The position numbers and the translations under genes were made by a program. Of a stretch of 64,000 nucleotides of DNA, positions 1 through 7,525 are shown in pieces. Source of the DNA: Verrucomicrobiota bacterium (GTDB taxonomy: Bacteria > Verrucomicrobiota > Kiritimatiellia > RFP12 > UBA1067); contig JAHFSX010000023.1 of assembly GCA_023269675.1 (NCBI GenBank), forward strand, positions 1 through 64,000. The letters run 5' to 3'. Positions within the stretch are counted from its first letter, which is position 1. Every line of letters starts with the position of its first letter. A model generated the notes under the pieces. The model ran no database searches and was not told the origin of the DNA. It saw only the letters and a list, made by a program, of their open reading frames with translations.

Positions 1-1
1 G

Positions 2-628
2 CTGCGCGAGGGCGCGGTGGCGGTGGCCGAGGTCGCCGCGCTGGCCCACGAGAAGAGCGTGATCGACGCGGCCATGGTCGCGGCGGGCGCGGGCACGGGC
101 AAGGTGTGGGGCGCGTCGGCCGACCCGGTGGCGGACATTGACGCGGTGATCATGGACGTGATCAGGGCGGCGAAGTACGGAAGCCTCATGGGCGTGGGCG
201 TGCTGTTCGGGGCGTCGGCGTGGTGCCTGTTCAAGAACCAGGACAAGGTGCGCGGCCGGTTTGTGGTGGGCAACGGGCCCAAGGGCGGCAACCTCGCGGT
301 GCCGACCGAGGCCACGGCGGGAAGCCTGTTCGTCGGTTCCCCCGACGTACGGACCTCCTACATGGTGTTCGACAACGCCGCGCCGGGCATCGCGGAGGAC
401 GTGAAGTTCCTCCTCGACAGCACGGTGCTGGTGTTCGCGCGCCGGCCGAACCCGACGCGGCGCGACCCGAGCTTCATGAAGACCTTCCGTCTCATGGGCA
501 AGTACATGGTGCCGTCGAGCTACGTGCGCGACGACGGCCGTGTCGAGGTGGCGAAGTTCGACTGGAGCGAGGACGTGCGCGTCACGAACTCGGCGGCGGT
601 CAAGCGTCTCAACGTCAGCGCGACGTAA
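2..628 (+). CDS. Phage major capsid protein, C-terminal part (5' end outside window)
   Basis: The reading frame is open from base 2, so the gene begins upstream; about 208 residues are visible. The segment reads like the C-terminal half of a phage head protein: a hydrophobic stretch (VGVLFGASAWCLFKN), then a beta-rich tail with a 'VRGRF' strand and 'VLVFARRPNPTRRDPSFMKT', and it ends just before a small connector-like gene. The layout resembles HK97-fold or Mu-like capsid proteins, in which a similar 'fGasaW.lf...kV.g' segment occurs; that match is from memory and not from an alignment. The role would be forming the prophage shell. The alternative is another virion structural protein. The family is moderately supported; its being phage-derived is also supported by the neighbours. 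Confidence 0.5.
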   Translation: MREGAVAVAEVAALAHEKSVIDAAMVAAGAGTGKVWGASADPVADIDAVIMDVIRAAKYGSLMGVGVLFGASAWCLFKNQDKVRGRFVVGNGPKGGNLAVPTEATAGSLFVGSPDVRTSYMVFDNAAPGIAEDVKFLLDSTVLVFARRPNPTRRDPSFMKTFRLMGKYMVPSSYVRDDGRVEVAKFDWSEDVRVTNSAAVKRLNVSAT

Positions 629-644
629 GCGCGGGGGGGCGGGA

Positions 645-1112
645 ATGGCCGAGTGGGTCATTTACGACACGGGGGCGGCGGCGGAGACGCTGCCGCCCCT
701 TCTTGCGACGGCCTACGCGGCGTGGCTGACCGAAGAGGTCCGGGCGCAGCGGTTGGGGCTGATCGTGTCCGGCGTGGTCGAGGACTTCCGCAAGGCGGTC
801 GCGGCGGACGCGGACCCGGCGGGCAAGCTTGACGCCGGCAGCGTGCCGCTCTCCTGTCTGCGGCACGTCTCGGCGGTCACCTGGTACATGCTGGCGCACG
901 AGATGGGGGCGGAGGCGGAGCCGTACCGCTCGGCGTGGCTGGATTCGGAGATCTACCTGCGGCGGTTGTATCTGGAGCTCAAGTCCGGCGGCGCGGCCGG
1001 CGGGGCCACGGGCACGCCGCTTTACGCGGCCGGATCGGCAACAACTGTCGGCGGCAGTCTGCCGGCCGGTGCCGACGGCGACGGGCTGGGCGGCATCAAC
1101 TACAAGAACTAG
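645..1112 (+). CDS. Phage head-tail connector-like protein (gp36/DUF1320-like)
   Basis: A 155-residue protein starting at ATG 645, 17 bases after the capsid stop, behind a G-rich stretch that can act as ribosome binding site. It is mostly helical, with a central 'LRHVSAVTWYMLAHEMG' helix followed by a basic-aromatic 'YLRRLYLELKSGG' segment and a Gly/Ala-rich low-complexity tail ending 'GGINYKN'. Size, position directly after the capsid gene and the helical core followed by a flexible tail match Mu-like gp36 proteins that complete the head-tail joint. The family call is inferred from layout and pattern, not from a conserved catalytic motif. It could instead be an unrelated small virion protein. 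Confidence 0.42.
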   Translation: MAEWVIYDTGAAAETLPPLLATAYAAWLTEEVRAQRLGLIVSGVVEDFRKAVAADADPAGKLDAGSVPLSCLRHVSAVTWYMLAHEMGAEAEPYRSAWLDSEIYLRRLYLELKSGGAAGGATGTPLYAAGSATTVGGSLPAGADGDGLGGINYKN

Positions 1113-1138
1113 GCGCCCGCGGGTAAGGGGGTGATGTG

Positions 1139-1381
1139 ATGAACGGATGCGTGACGAAAGAGGAGTGCGCGAAGCAGCATGCGGCGGTGCTCGAGAAGTT
1201 GGAGAGCATCGAGTCCCGCCTGTTCGTAGACAACGGCCACACGTCGATCCAGACGCGGCTGGCCCGGCACGAGATGGTGATCCACGCGCTGTTGTGGGTG
1301 GTGTCGGTCGTCGCCGGCACCGCGATCGCCGGGGCGGTGTCGGCCTGCGTGGTGCTGGTGAAGTTGTTGGCCAAGGCTTGA
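1139..1381 (+). CDS. Small phage membrane protein (holin or spanin-like)
   Basis: An 80-residue protein. ATG 1139 is preferred over the overlapping GTG at 1136 because GGTAAGGGGG lies just upstream. The first half is a charged helix (KEECAKQHAAVLEKLESIESRLF) that may form a coiled coil. The second half is a single hydrophobic span (ALLWVVSVVAGTAIAGAVSACVVLV) ending in a short basic tail. Small one-span proteins with an N-terminal coiled coil are common in phage lysis or tail-chaperone regions. Nothing in the sequence fixes the exact role; lysis is inferred from the next gene, which also looks lysis-related. Confidence 0.5.
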   Translation: MNGCVTKEECAKQHAAVLEKLESIESRLFVDNGHTSIQTRLARHEMVIHALLWVVSVVAGTAIAGAVSACVVLVKLLAKA

Positions 1382-1440
1382 ACGTGTGATTTCCGGGCCC
1401 TGCCGGTGCGGGAGTCCGGGATAGAAAAAGGGAGGGCGTC

Positions 1441-2028
1441 ATGGATAAGGGAAACCTGTTGGCATACATGGGCGGCATCGTCCGGATCGTGACGACGCTG
1501 CTGGGCGGTTATCTGGCCCAGAAGGGGCTTGCCACCGAGGCCGAGACCGAGGGCCTCGTCGGTGCGGGCGTGGTGGTGGCGACGGGCATCTGGTCGATCT
1601 GGGCGAAGCGCAAGGCGCTGGCCAAGGTGCCGGCGGCGGCCGCGGCGGGGTGCGTCCTGCTCTGCGCGCTGATGCTGGGCGCGTCCGGGTGCGTGACCCG
1701 CACGCGTTGCCAGGCGCTGACGTTCGACGCTTGCACCTTCAACGTCAACGAGCCGGTCGGGGCCGACGATCCGAAGTACCCGCGCAGTCTCCAGATCGGC
1801 GTCAACGATCAGCAGATCGAGGGCGGGACCGACACGATTGCCAGCGGCAACAAGACCGACCCGAGCCTGACCGTGCCGATGGGAGACTCGGCATTGGGCG
1901 CCCTCGGCACGTTCTTCACCGGTCTGGTCAAAGGCGGCACGGCGGCGTCGAAGGCGTCCGCCGCGACTCCTTCAGGGGAGACGGCCGCCGGCGCGGCCTG
2001 TGCGGACGGCGCGTGCGCGGTGAAGTAG
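1441..2028 (+). CDS. Holin-like membrane domain joined to a lipoprotein-like tail
   Basis: A 195-residue protein with a good ribosome binding site (AAAAAGGGAGGGCGTC) before ATG 1441. Residues 1-55 hold two hydrophobic segments separated by a short polar stretch, as in small phage holins. After a basic linker (WAKRKALAKVP), residues 62-80 form a third hydrophobic segment ending 'LMLGASGC', a plausible lipobox with Cys at about residue 80. The rest is polar, Gly/Thr/Ala-rich and looks extracytoplasmic. The combination suggests a fused holin and Rz1-like lipoprotein, or a two-gene junction that merged. No enzyme motif is present. It is the last gene of the phage-like segment. Confidence 0.45.
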   Translation: MDKGNLLAYMGGIVRIVTTLLGGYLAQKGLATEAETEGLVGAGVVVATGIWSIWAKRKALAKVPAAAAAGCVLLCALMLGASGCVTRTRCQALTFDACTFNVNEPVGADDPKYPRSLQIGVNDQQIEGGTDTIASGNKTDPSLTVPMGDSALGALGTFFTGLVKGGTAASKASAATPSGETAAGAACADGACAVK

Positions 2029-2049
2029 TTCAAGTACTCAAAATATGCG

Positions 2050-2086
2050 AACCGGACGGCGGGACTGCCATTCCCGTCGCCCGGTT
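2050..2086 (+). terminator. Rho-independent terminator after the phage-like genes
   Basis: A 15-base arm (AACCGGACGGCGGGA) faces an almost perfect complement after a 7-base loop, followed by a T-rich run (TTCATTTT). It lies 22 bases after the preceding stop codon and would end the phage-like transcript. Confidence 0.75.
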
Positions 2087-2464
2087 TTCATTTTCGGATG
2101 CCGCGTGCACTGTCCGCCCCTTTGCATTTCAGACCCCAAGAAGGCCCACCTCGGCGGGCTGAATGTGCTGGGAGTGTCAGGGGCCGGGTTCCGGTGGCGA
2201 GGGGTGACCCCGGGTCGGTTCGGCTGTTTCAAGTGGAGGAACCTGCTCCGGAAGGGCTTGTAAGGCTGTTTTTCCGGCATTTCGCCCAACACACACATTT
2301 CGGTCGCTTTTCGGGGGCGCGAGAAGCTATAATATCCACGTCTGCTTGAAGAAGGACCCTTTTGAGGGTGCTTTTTGTGTGTGGGCTTGTGTGTGTTAAT
2401 CACACCGTGTTTCAGGGCATTGCAGGCGATTGCCGCGACGTGCGCGGTTCGCCCGTGAAAAACG
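2087..2464. other. Non-coding spacer between phage-like genes and tRNA-Pro
   Basis: No supported gene. It has a TATAAT box at 2329-2334 without a convincing -35 partner, followed about 20 bases later by a short hairpin (ACCCT/AGGGT) and a T-run. This could be a very short transcript or nothing. A phage attachment site would be expected somewhere between here and the tRNA gene. Confidence 0.4.
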
Positions 2465-2500
2465 AAAAACCCCGAAAACATTGGCGTTTTCGAGGTTTTT
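2465..2500. terminator. Bidirectional terminator beside tRNA-Pro
   Basis: AAAAACCCCGAAAAC pairs with GTTTTCGAGGTTTTT. The A-run on one side and T-run on the other make it usable in both directions. On the minus strand it lies 12 bases after the tRNA 3' end and would terminate the tRNA transcript. Confidence 0.75.
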
Positions 2501-2512
2501 TCTTGAAAAAGA

Positions 2513-2589
2513 TGGTCGGAGCGGAGGGAATTGAACCCTCGACCTTCTGGTCCCGAACCAGACGCGCTACCAGGCTGCGCTACGCTCCG
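2513..2589 (-). tRNA. tRNA-Pro (anticodon CGG), CCA encoded
   Basis: A full cloverleaf on the minus strand: acceptor CGGAGCG/CGCTCCG (2583-2589 with 2517-2523), D arm GCGC...GCGC, anticodon stem TCTGG/CCAGA with loop TTCGGGA (anticodon CGG), T stem GAGGG/CCCTC with TTCAATT loop, discriminator A, and a genomically encoded CCA at 2513-2515. It is 77 bases long. The 3' end points towards the phage-like genes, the usual geometry for an integration site. Confidence 0.97.
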
Positions 2590-2616
2590 AAAAGGGGTGT
2601 CAAAAAACAGGGGCCT

Positions 2617-2644
2617 AGAATAGCGGATCTGTGGCCAAAGTCAA
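2617..2644 (-). promoter_or_regulatory. Sigma-70 promoter for tRNA-Pro
   Basis: On the minus strand TTGACT (2639-2644), a 16-base spacer and TATTCT (2617-2622), placed about 28 bases before the mature tRNA 5' end. Consensus match is good; the start point has not been measured. Confidence 0.65.
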
Positions 2645-2668
2645 AACCAAAGATGCGCTTTCTGAAAA

Positions 2669-2890
2669 TTACATGACGCGCTCGACCACGATCTCAGGAT
2701 CGATCGATTCGCGCAGGATGCGCTCGATGCCCTGCTTCAGGGTCATGGTGGCGTGGGGGCAGCTGCCGCACGCGCCGCGCAGACGCAGTTTGACGGTCTT
2801 GTCCGCGATCTCAATCAGTTCCATGTCGCCGCCGTCGGCCTGCAACATCCCGCGCAACTCTTCCAGTTTAGCTTTGACCTGTTCGTCCAT
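2669..2890 (-). CDS. NifU C-terminal-domain (Nfu-type) Fe-S scaffold protein
   Basis: A 73-residue single-domain protein. After an N-terminal helix it has the family core 'LQADGGDMELIEI', then 'LRGACGSCPHATMTLKQGIE', with the conserved CxxC pair at Cys41 and Cys44 that binds a transient Fe-S cluster between two subunits. This is the stand-alone Nfu module, which passes clusters to target enzymes in the cytoplasm. It begins with a clear ribosome binding site (AAAGGAGCCCC) before ATG 2890. It is monocistronic, with tRNA-Pro downstream on the same strand. BioB in this window is one plausible cluster client, by inference only. Identification is secure from the motif and length. Confidence 0.93.
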   Translation of the reverse strand: MDEQVKAKLEELRGMLQADGGDMELIEIADKTVKLRLRGACGSCPHATMTLKQGIERILRESIDPEIVVERVM

Positions 2891-2916
2891 GATGGGGCTC
2901 CTTTACGAAAAGCGAT

Positions 2917-2945
2917 ATATTGCCCGAAACTGTGCGCCGCGTCAA
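2917..2945 (-). promoter_or_regulatory. Possible promoter of the Nfu gene
   Basis: TTGACG (2940-2945), 17 bases, CAATAT (2917-2922) on the minus strand, about 30 bases before the start codon. The -10 match is only fair; the TATATC overlapping it is an alternative. Confidence 0.4.
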
Positions 2946-3045
2946 GAGGCGGAAGCACGTTTGCTGCGGCGATTTGGACGGGGTGTTAGATAGGCGCGTT
3001 TTCCGAACGCGACACGGGAATGGAGGGGCGATAGCAGCAGTGCCA

Positions 3046-3120
3046 GGCGGCGGTCTCGGGGAAACCGTCCTACCGGGAGACCGGGGGACGGACCGGCGGC
3101 GGTTTCGGGGAAACCGCCCT
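3046..3120 (+). repeat. Two extragenic palindromes with CCTAC tails
   Basis: Two related hairpins: GGCGGTCTC-GGGG-AAACCGTCC at about 3049-3070 and GGCGGTTTC-GGGG-AAACCGCCC at 3098-3120, each followed by TAC. They belong to a family found in at least eight other places in the window. Confidence 0.7.
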
Positions 3121-3203
3121 ACTTGAGGGAGCGTCCGAACGGAGACGGGGAGCGAATCATCAAGCTTCTGCGACAAGCGCTTATCGGTTTGACGGAAGGT
3201 CGG

Positions 3204-3860
3204 ATGCCGGTGTACGCTTTGGGCATGAATCTGTTTTCCTCCAAGACGGTCATTGTCGCGAACGGGCAGTTCCCGACCCACGCGAACCCGCTGGCCGCGT
3301 TGCACAGCGCGTCACGCATCGTCTGCTGCGACGGCGCGGTGGACAAACTCGCCGCGGCCGGACTGGCGCCGAACTGGGTCGTGGGGGATCTCGACAGCCT
3401 CTCGGAGGCGGCCCGCACCCGCTGCCGGGACAAGCTGGTCTGCCTGCGCGAGCAGGAGACCAACGACCTGACCAAGGCGTTCCGCTTCTGCCTTTCGCAC
3501 GGGTGGAATGACCTGGTGATCCTGGGCGCGACGGGTCTGCGCGAGGACCATACCCTGGGCAACCTGTCGCTGCTGGTCGACTTCGCGCTGGAGGCGACCG
3601 TGCTGCTGCTGACCGACACCGGCTGGTTCACGCCGCTGACGGTCTCCGGCCGGCTGCCCGCGTGCGCGGGCCAGCAGGTCTCGGTCTTTTCGTTCGACCC
3701 GGTGACCGCGGTGCACGCCGAAGGTCTGAAATATCCGCTCGACGGGCTGCGGCTGGCGCGCTGGTGGCAGGCGGCGCTGAACGAGGCGTGCGGCGAGAGC
3801 GTGTCGCTGGTCTTCAAAGGCGGGCCGCTGCTGGTGTTTCAGACGTATCACGTGAAGTGA
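3204..3860 (+). CDS. thiN: Thiamine pyrophosphokinase
   Basis: Converts thiamine to thiamine diphosphate using ATP, in the cytoplasm. About 218 residues from ATG 3204, which has GGAAGG four bases upstream; ATG 3225 (211 residues) is also possible because family homology starts at 'TVIVANG'. Family signatures are all present: 'CCDGAVDKL', the metal-binding 'VVGDLDSL', 'ETNDLTKA' and the 'GATGLREDHTLGNLSLL' motif, followed by a beta-rich C-terminal domain ending 'GGPLLVFQ'. Length matches bacterial ThiN. No TPP riboswitch or other thiamine gene is next to it, so it probably serves salvage or the last step of synthesis. Both flanking spacers are full of repeats. Confidence 0.92.
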   Translation: MPVYALGMNLFSSKTVIVANGQFPTHANPLAALHSASRIVCCDGAVDKLAAAGLAPNWVVGDLDSLSEAARTRCRDKLVCLREQETNDLTKAFRFCLSHGWNDLVILGATGLREDHTLGNLSLLVDFALEATVLLLTDTGWFTPLTVSGRLPACAGQQVSVFSFDPVTAVHAEGLKYPLDGLRLARWWQAALNEACGESVSLVFKGGPLLVFQTYHVK

Positions 3861-3873
3861 AGATGCGGTGAGG

Positions 3874-4068
3874 GACCGGCGCGTCAGGCCGCGCCGTGAA
3901 AAGCGCCCGGAGCCGGGCGCACTCAACATGAGAACGTGAGAGAGAGAGCCTGCCCAGCGACCGGCGCGTCAGCCGCGCCGTGGAAAGCGCCCGGAGCCGG
4001 GCGCACTCAACATGAGAGGGAGACGCGCAACGGCGGGCGCGTCAGGCCGCGCCGCGGAAAGCGCCCGC
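3874..4068 (+). repeat. Three-copy direct repeat of about 58 bases
   Basis: Copies at 3874-3932, 3959-4016 and a truncated one at 4031-4068. Each has an internal palindrome (GGCGCG...CGCGCC) and a second one (GCGCCCGGAGCCGGGCGC), ending ACTCAACATGAG. No open frame is preserved, so this is an intergenic repeat cluster downstream of thiN. Confidence 0.75.
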
Positions 4069-4078
4069 AATCCAACTG

Positions 4079-4197
4079 AACCGCAGATTGCCGAATACTG
4101 AACCGCAGAATGTCGAAGTGAATCCCGCCCACGCGAAGTTAAGACTCTTTCCTTCATGATTCGCAACTCATCATTCGTTAATCTGCGGTTCGTTCAG
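4079..4197 (-). repeat. 120-bp intergenic element with inverted ends (copy 1)
   Basis: The ends read TGAACCGCAGA and TCTGCGGTTCGTTCA, inverted relative to each other. The inside contains an ATGAAGGAAAGAG-type core seen on the minus strand. Two more copies lie at 9174-9297 and 9536-9657 in the other orientation. Size, inverted ends and dispersal resemble a miniature transposable element. Confidence 0.65.
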
Positions 4198-4267
4198 GTT
4201 CTGAAACAACTTGTTATTTTTGTCAATGTTGGGCCGTAAGGCGCTAAGACGGACGCGCCAGACCGGC

Positions 4268-4293
4268 GGACGGGCCAGCGGTCCGTCCCTACC
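4268..4293 (+). repeat. Extragenic palindrome with CCCTACC tail
   Basis: GGACGG and GTCCGTCC flank a short loop and are followed by CTACC, the same design as at 3098-3120 and 39179-39204. Confidence 0.6.
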
Positions 4294-4373
4294 TTGAGAC
4301 GGATGCGATACAGCGCCGAGTGCGCGGAGTTTTTCAGATGCCGGTGACGGGGGGCATCTGATATGATTCCGGC

Positions 4374-6914
4374 ATGATCAAACGGACCTGGATGCTTTCC
4401 GGAATGATGGCCCTAACGTGTGCGGTCACGGCGTGGGGACAACGCGAGAGTGTGCTGTTCAACGACGGCTGGAAGTTCGCGCGTTTCGGTGAGCAGGCGG
4501 ACGGGACGGTTGTGGACGAGCCCGCGGCGCAGGCGGAGGCGTTCGACGACGCGGCCTGGCGCAGCGTGCGGCTGCCGCACGACTGGGGCGTGGAGTCGCC
4601 CTTCAGCATGCAGGTGAACGGCTCGCAGGGCCGCCTGCCCTATTTCGGCATCGGCTGGTACCGCAAGAGCTTTACGCTGCCGGAGGAGGAGCAGGGACGC
4701 TGCGTGTTCCTGGACATCGACGGCGCGATGTCGGACGCCACGGTCTGGCTGAACGGCGTGAAGGTCGGCGGCCGGCCTTACGGCTACGCCTCCTTCCGCG
4801 TGAACCTGACCCCGCACCTGCACGAGGCCGGGAAGCCGAACGCGCTGGCGGTGCGGTTGGACAACAAGCGGCTCAGCGCGCGCTGGTATCCGGGCGGAGG
4901 AATTTACCGCAACGTCTGGCTAGTCAAGACCACGCCCGTGCACGTCGGCCAGTGGGGCGTCTGCGTACGCGCCGAAACCAACGGTCCGGGCGCGCGCGTC
5001 ACGGCGGAGGTGACGGTCGAGAGCTGCGTGACCGGCGACGTGCCGGTGGAGGTCTCGGGCGTCATTTACGAGCTGGGTGTTGGCGGGTCTGCCGCGGCCG
5101 GCAGGCGCGTGGCGGTGACGCGTCCGGTCGCGCTGGATCTGCGGGGGACGGGCCGAGTGACGCTCGGGGCGGAGATCACCCGCGCGCGCCTGTGGGATAC
5201 CGACGCGCCCAACCTGTACCGCATCGACGTGACGGTGCGCTCGGGCGGTAAGACGCTCGACTTCTATCCGCAGACCTTCGGCATCCGCACGCTGGAGTTC
5301 AATCCCCAGAGGGGATTCTTCCTGAACGGCAAGCACCGCCAGCTGAAGGGCGTGTGCCAGCACCACGATCTCGGCGCGCTGGGCGCGGCCGTGCACCGGC
5401 GCGCGCTGGAGCGCCAGCTGGAGATCCTGCGCTCGATGGGGTGCGACGCGATCCGCACCTCGCACAACCCGCCCGCGCCGGAGCTGCTGGAGCTGGCCGA
5501 CCGCATGGGGTTCCTCGTGCTGGACGAGGCGTTCGACATGTGGGAGAAGGCCAAGACGCGCGACGACTATTCGCGGTTCTTCAAAGAGTGGCACGAGCGG
5601 GACCTGACCGATCTGATCCGCCGCGACCGCAACCATCCGAGCGTCTGCATGTGGTCGATCGGCAACGAGGTCAACGAGCAGACCGATCCCGCCAACGGCG
5701 TGCGCATCGGCACGCGGCTGACGGAGATCGCGCACCGCGAGGATCCGACGCGGCCGACGGTGGTGGGCAATTGGCGCGCGGAGACCCTGACCAACGGGAT
5801 GCAGACGGTGACCGACGTGTTCGGTGCGAACTACCTGCCGCAGCTTTACGGCGCGTTTTCGAAAGACAATCCCGGCCGGGGGATTCTGGGCAGCGAGACG
5901 GTCTCGATGGTCAGCTCGCGCGGCGAGTATTTCTTTCCGGTGCCCGCGGGCTTCGCGCAGCCGCCGGTGCCTTTTCAGGAGGGCTACTACAACTTCCAGG
6001 TGAGCGGCTACGACGTGTTCTCGCAGCGCCCGAACAACTGCGCGCCGGACGTGGAGTTCGCGTGGCAGGCGCGCAATCCGCAGGTGTTCGGCGAGTTCGT
6101 CTGGACGGGCTTCGACTATCTGGGCGAGCCCTCGCCCTATGAGAAGCTGCCGAAGACGATGCGGTGGCAGAGCGAGGCCGATCAGGCGCGCTGGTCAGAG
6201 TTCCTCAAGAAATATCCGGGGCAGTCGCCGGCGCGTAGCTCGTACTACGGCATCGTGGACCTGTGCGGCTTTCCCAAGGACCGCTTTTACGCCTATCAGG
6301 CGCAGTGGCGTTCGGAGCTGAAGATGGCGCATATCCTGCCGCACTGGAGCTGGCCCGGGATGAGCGGGCAGAAGATCCCGGTGCATGTCTACACGAGCGG
6401 TGACGAGGCCGAGCTGTTCGTGAACGGGCGCTCGCAGGGGCGCAAGAAAAAGGGGGCTTACGAGTACCGCCTGCAGTGGAACAGCGTGGTGTACGAGCCG
6501 GGCGAGGTGCGCGTGACGGCCTACAAGAAGGGGCAGAAGTGGGCCGAGGATGTGCAGCGGACGGCGGGCGAGCCGTCGCGACTGGAGGTGCGGGCGGACC
6601 GCGACCCGATCGCGGGCGACGGAGCCGACTTGAGCTATGTCACGGTCCGCGTGCTGGACGCGCGCGAAACCTTGGTGCCGCGCGCGGACACGATGCTGCG
6701 CTTCAGCGTGTCGGGCCCGTTGGAGATCGCGGGCGTGTGCAACGGCGACGCCACGGACCTGACGGGATTCCAGATGCCGTATCAGCGGGCGTACAACGGG
6801 CTGTGCCAGGTGATTTTGCGCGGCCGCGCGGGGGGACAGGGGACGGGAATCCTCACGGTCCGCTGCGACGACGCGCGCCTGCCCGAGGCGACGCTGCGGC
6901 TCCGCGTGCGGTAA
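4374..6914 (+). CDS. Secreted glycoside hydrolase family 2 beta-galactosidase-like enzyme
   Basis: An exported retaining glycosidase of 846 residues with a signal peptide (residues 1 to about 22, cut near TAWG/QRE). GH2 order is seen: sugar-binding jelly-roll (W32 to about 190, with 'LPHDWGVESPF', 'GGGIYRNVWL'), an Ig-like domain, then the TIM barrel from 'GFFLNGKHRQLKGVCQHHD'. The acid/base is Glu432 in 'WSIGNEVNEQ'. The nucleophile is probably Glu508 in 'GSETVSMVSSRGEY'. The barrel ends near 'GEFVWTGFDYLGEP', followed by DUF4982-like and Ig-like C-terminal domains. Substrate specificity (beta-galactoside or beta-mannoside) cannot be fixed from sequence. The neighbouring sulfatases suggest a sulfated galactan-type substrate, by inference only. 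Confidence 0.93.
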   Translation: MIKRTWMLSGMMALTCAVTAWGQRESVLFNDGWKFARFGEQADGTVVDEPAAQAEAFDDAAWRSVRLPHDWGVESPFSMQVNGSQGRLPYFGIGWYRKSFTLPEEEQGRCVFLDIDGAMSDATVWLNGVKVGGRPYGYASFRVNLTPHLHEAGKPNALAVRLDNKRLSARWYPGGGIYRNVWLVKTTPVHVGQWGVCVRAETNGPGARVTAEVTVESCVTGDVPVEVSGVIYELGVGGSAAAGRRVAVTRPVALDLRGTGRVTLGAEITRARLWDTDAPNLYRIDVTVRSGGKTLDFYPQTFGIRTLEFNPQRGFFLNGKHRQLKGVCQHHDLGALGAAVHRRALERQLEILRSMGCDAIRTSHNPPAPELLELADRMGFLVLDEAFDMWEKAKTRDDYSRFFKEWHERDLTDLIRRDRNHPSVCMWSIGNEVNEQTDPANGVRIGTRLTEIAHREDPTRPTVVGNWRAETLTNGMQTVTDVFGANYLPQLYGAFSKDNPGRGILGSETVSMVSSRGEYFFPVPAGFAQPPVPFQEGYYNFQVSGYDVFSQRPNNCAPDVEFAWQARNPQVFGEFVWTGFDYLGEPSPYEKLPKTMRWQSEADQARWSEFLKKYPGQSPARSSYYGIVDLCGFPKDRFYAYQAQWRSELKMAHILPHWSWPGMSGQKIPVHVYTSGDEAELFVNGRSQGRKKKGAYEYRLQWNSVVYEPGEVRVTAYKKGQKWAEDVQRTAGEPSRLEVRADRDPIAGDGADLSYVTVRVLDARETLVPRADTMLRFSVSGPLEIAGVCNGDATDLTGFQMPYQRAYNGLCQVILRGRAGGQGTGILTVRCDDARLPEATLRLRVR

Positions 6915-6945
6915 ACGCGCTTAGAGCGCTGTGAGACCGGAACAT

Positions 6946-7316
6946 TTTTCACCACCAAGGCGCCAAGAACACCAAGAACACAAAGGTTGATCTGGGTGAA
7001 AGCTGGAGAAGTAGCTCACCACAAAGACACAAAGTACGCGAAAAACACAAAGTTTAATGTTGGCGAACTGCGGAAAATAGCTAACCACAAAGACACAAAG
7101 TATGCGAAGAACACAAAGTTTAAGTTTGGTGAACTTTGTAAAAGGGGTCACCACCAAGTCACCGAGTGCACCAAGAACACCAAGTTTAAGTGTGGGTGAA
7201 CGCTGGAAAAAAAGCTAACCACAAAGACACAAAGTACGCGAAAAACACAAAGTTTAATGTTGGCGAACTGCGGAAAATAGCTAACCACCAAGAGCACTAA
7301 GAAAACAAGGATGGCG
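6946..7316. repeat. Tandem imperfect repeat of about 68 bp (ACCACAAAGACACAAAG type)
   Basis: Six degenerate units begin near 6950, 7018, 7083, 7149, 7218 and 7283, each starting ACCACAAAGACACAAAG or ACCACCAAG and running into AACACAAAGTTTAA and GGCGAACTGCGG. The unit at 7083 and that at 7283 share the same upstream sequence. There is no spacer-repeat regularity as in CRISPR and no conserved protein frame. AAAG/ACC-rich intergenic repeats of this kind are widespread in environmental bacteria. Confidence 0.8.
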
Positions 7317-7365
7317 CGTGGGGGCGCACTGCTTTGAGTTAGCGGGCTTCCGGCAGCTACGGCGG

Positions 7366-7520
7366 GATGAATCCCGCCGGAGAAAACGGCACTGAAGTGC
7401 CGCACTCCAAAAAATGTACCGAACCGCAGATGCACCCCTGGTGAAATCCGTGTTCTTCGAGGCTTGGTAGTAATATTTATCGAACTTACGCGCGAGGCGG
7501 GTTGGAAAACCCGCCCTCCT
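7366..7520 (+). repeat. Cluster of extragenic palindromes
   Basis: GGCGGGATGAATCCCGCC, CGGCACTGAAGTGCCG followed by CACTCC, and GGCGGGTT-GGAA-AACCCGCC followed by CTCC (7496-7520). The last lies against the stop codon of the sulfatase on the other strand and could act as its 3' stabiliser or terminator. Confidence 0.55.
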
Positions 7521-7525
7521 GTGCG

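Noticed and set aside
2329-2378. Short RNA gene between TATAAT (2329) and a small hairpin with T-run
   Set aside because: No acceptable -35 box and a product under 50 bases; too weak to call.
3123-3224. Longer thiN start at TTG 3123
   Set aside because: It starts inside the palindromic repeat region and gives a basic, non-conserved extension; ATG 3204 or 3225 fit better.
6946-7316. Possible CRISPR array
   Set aside because: Units are degenerate, contiguous, about 68 bp, with no unique spacers and no cas genes.
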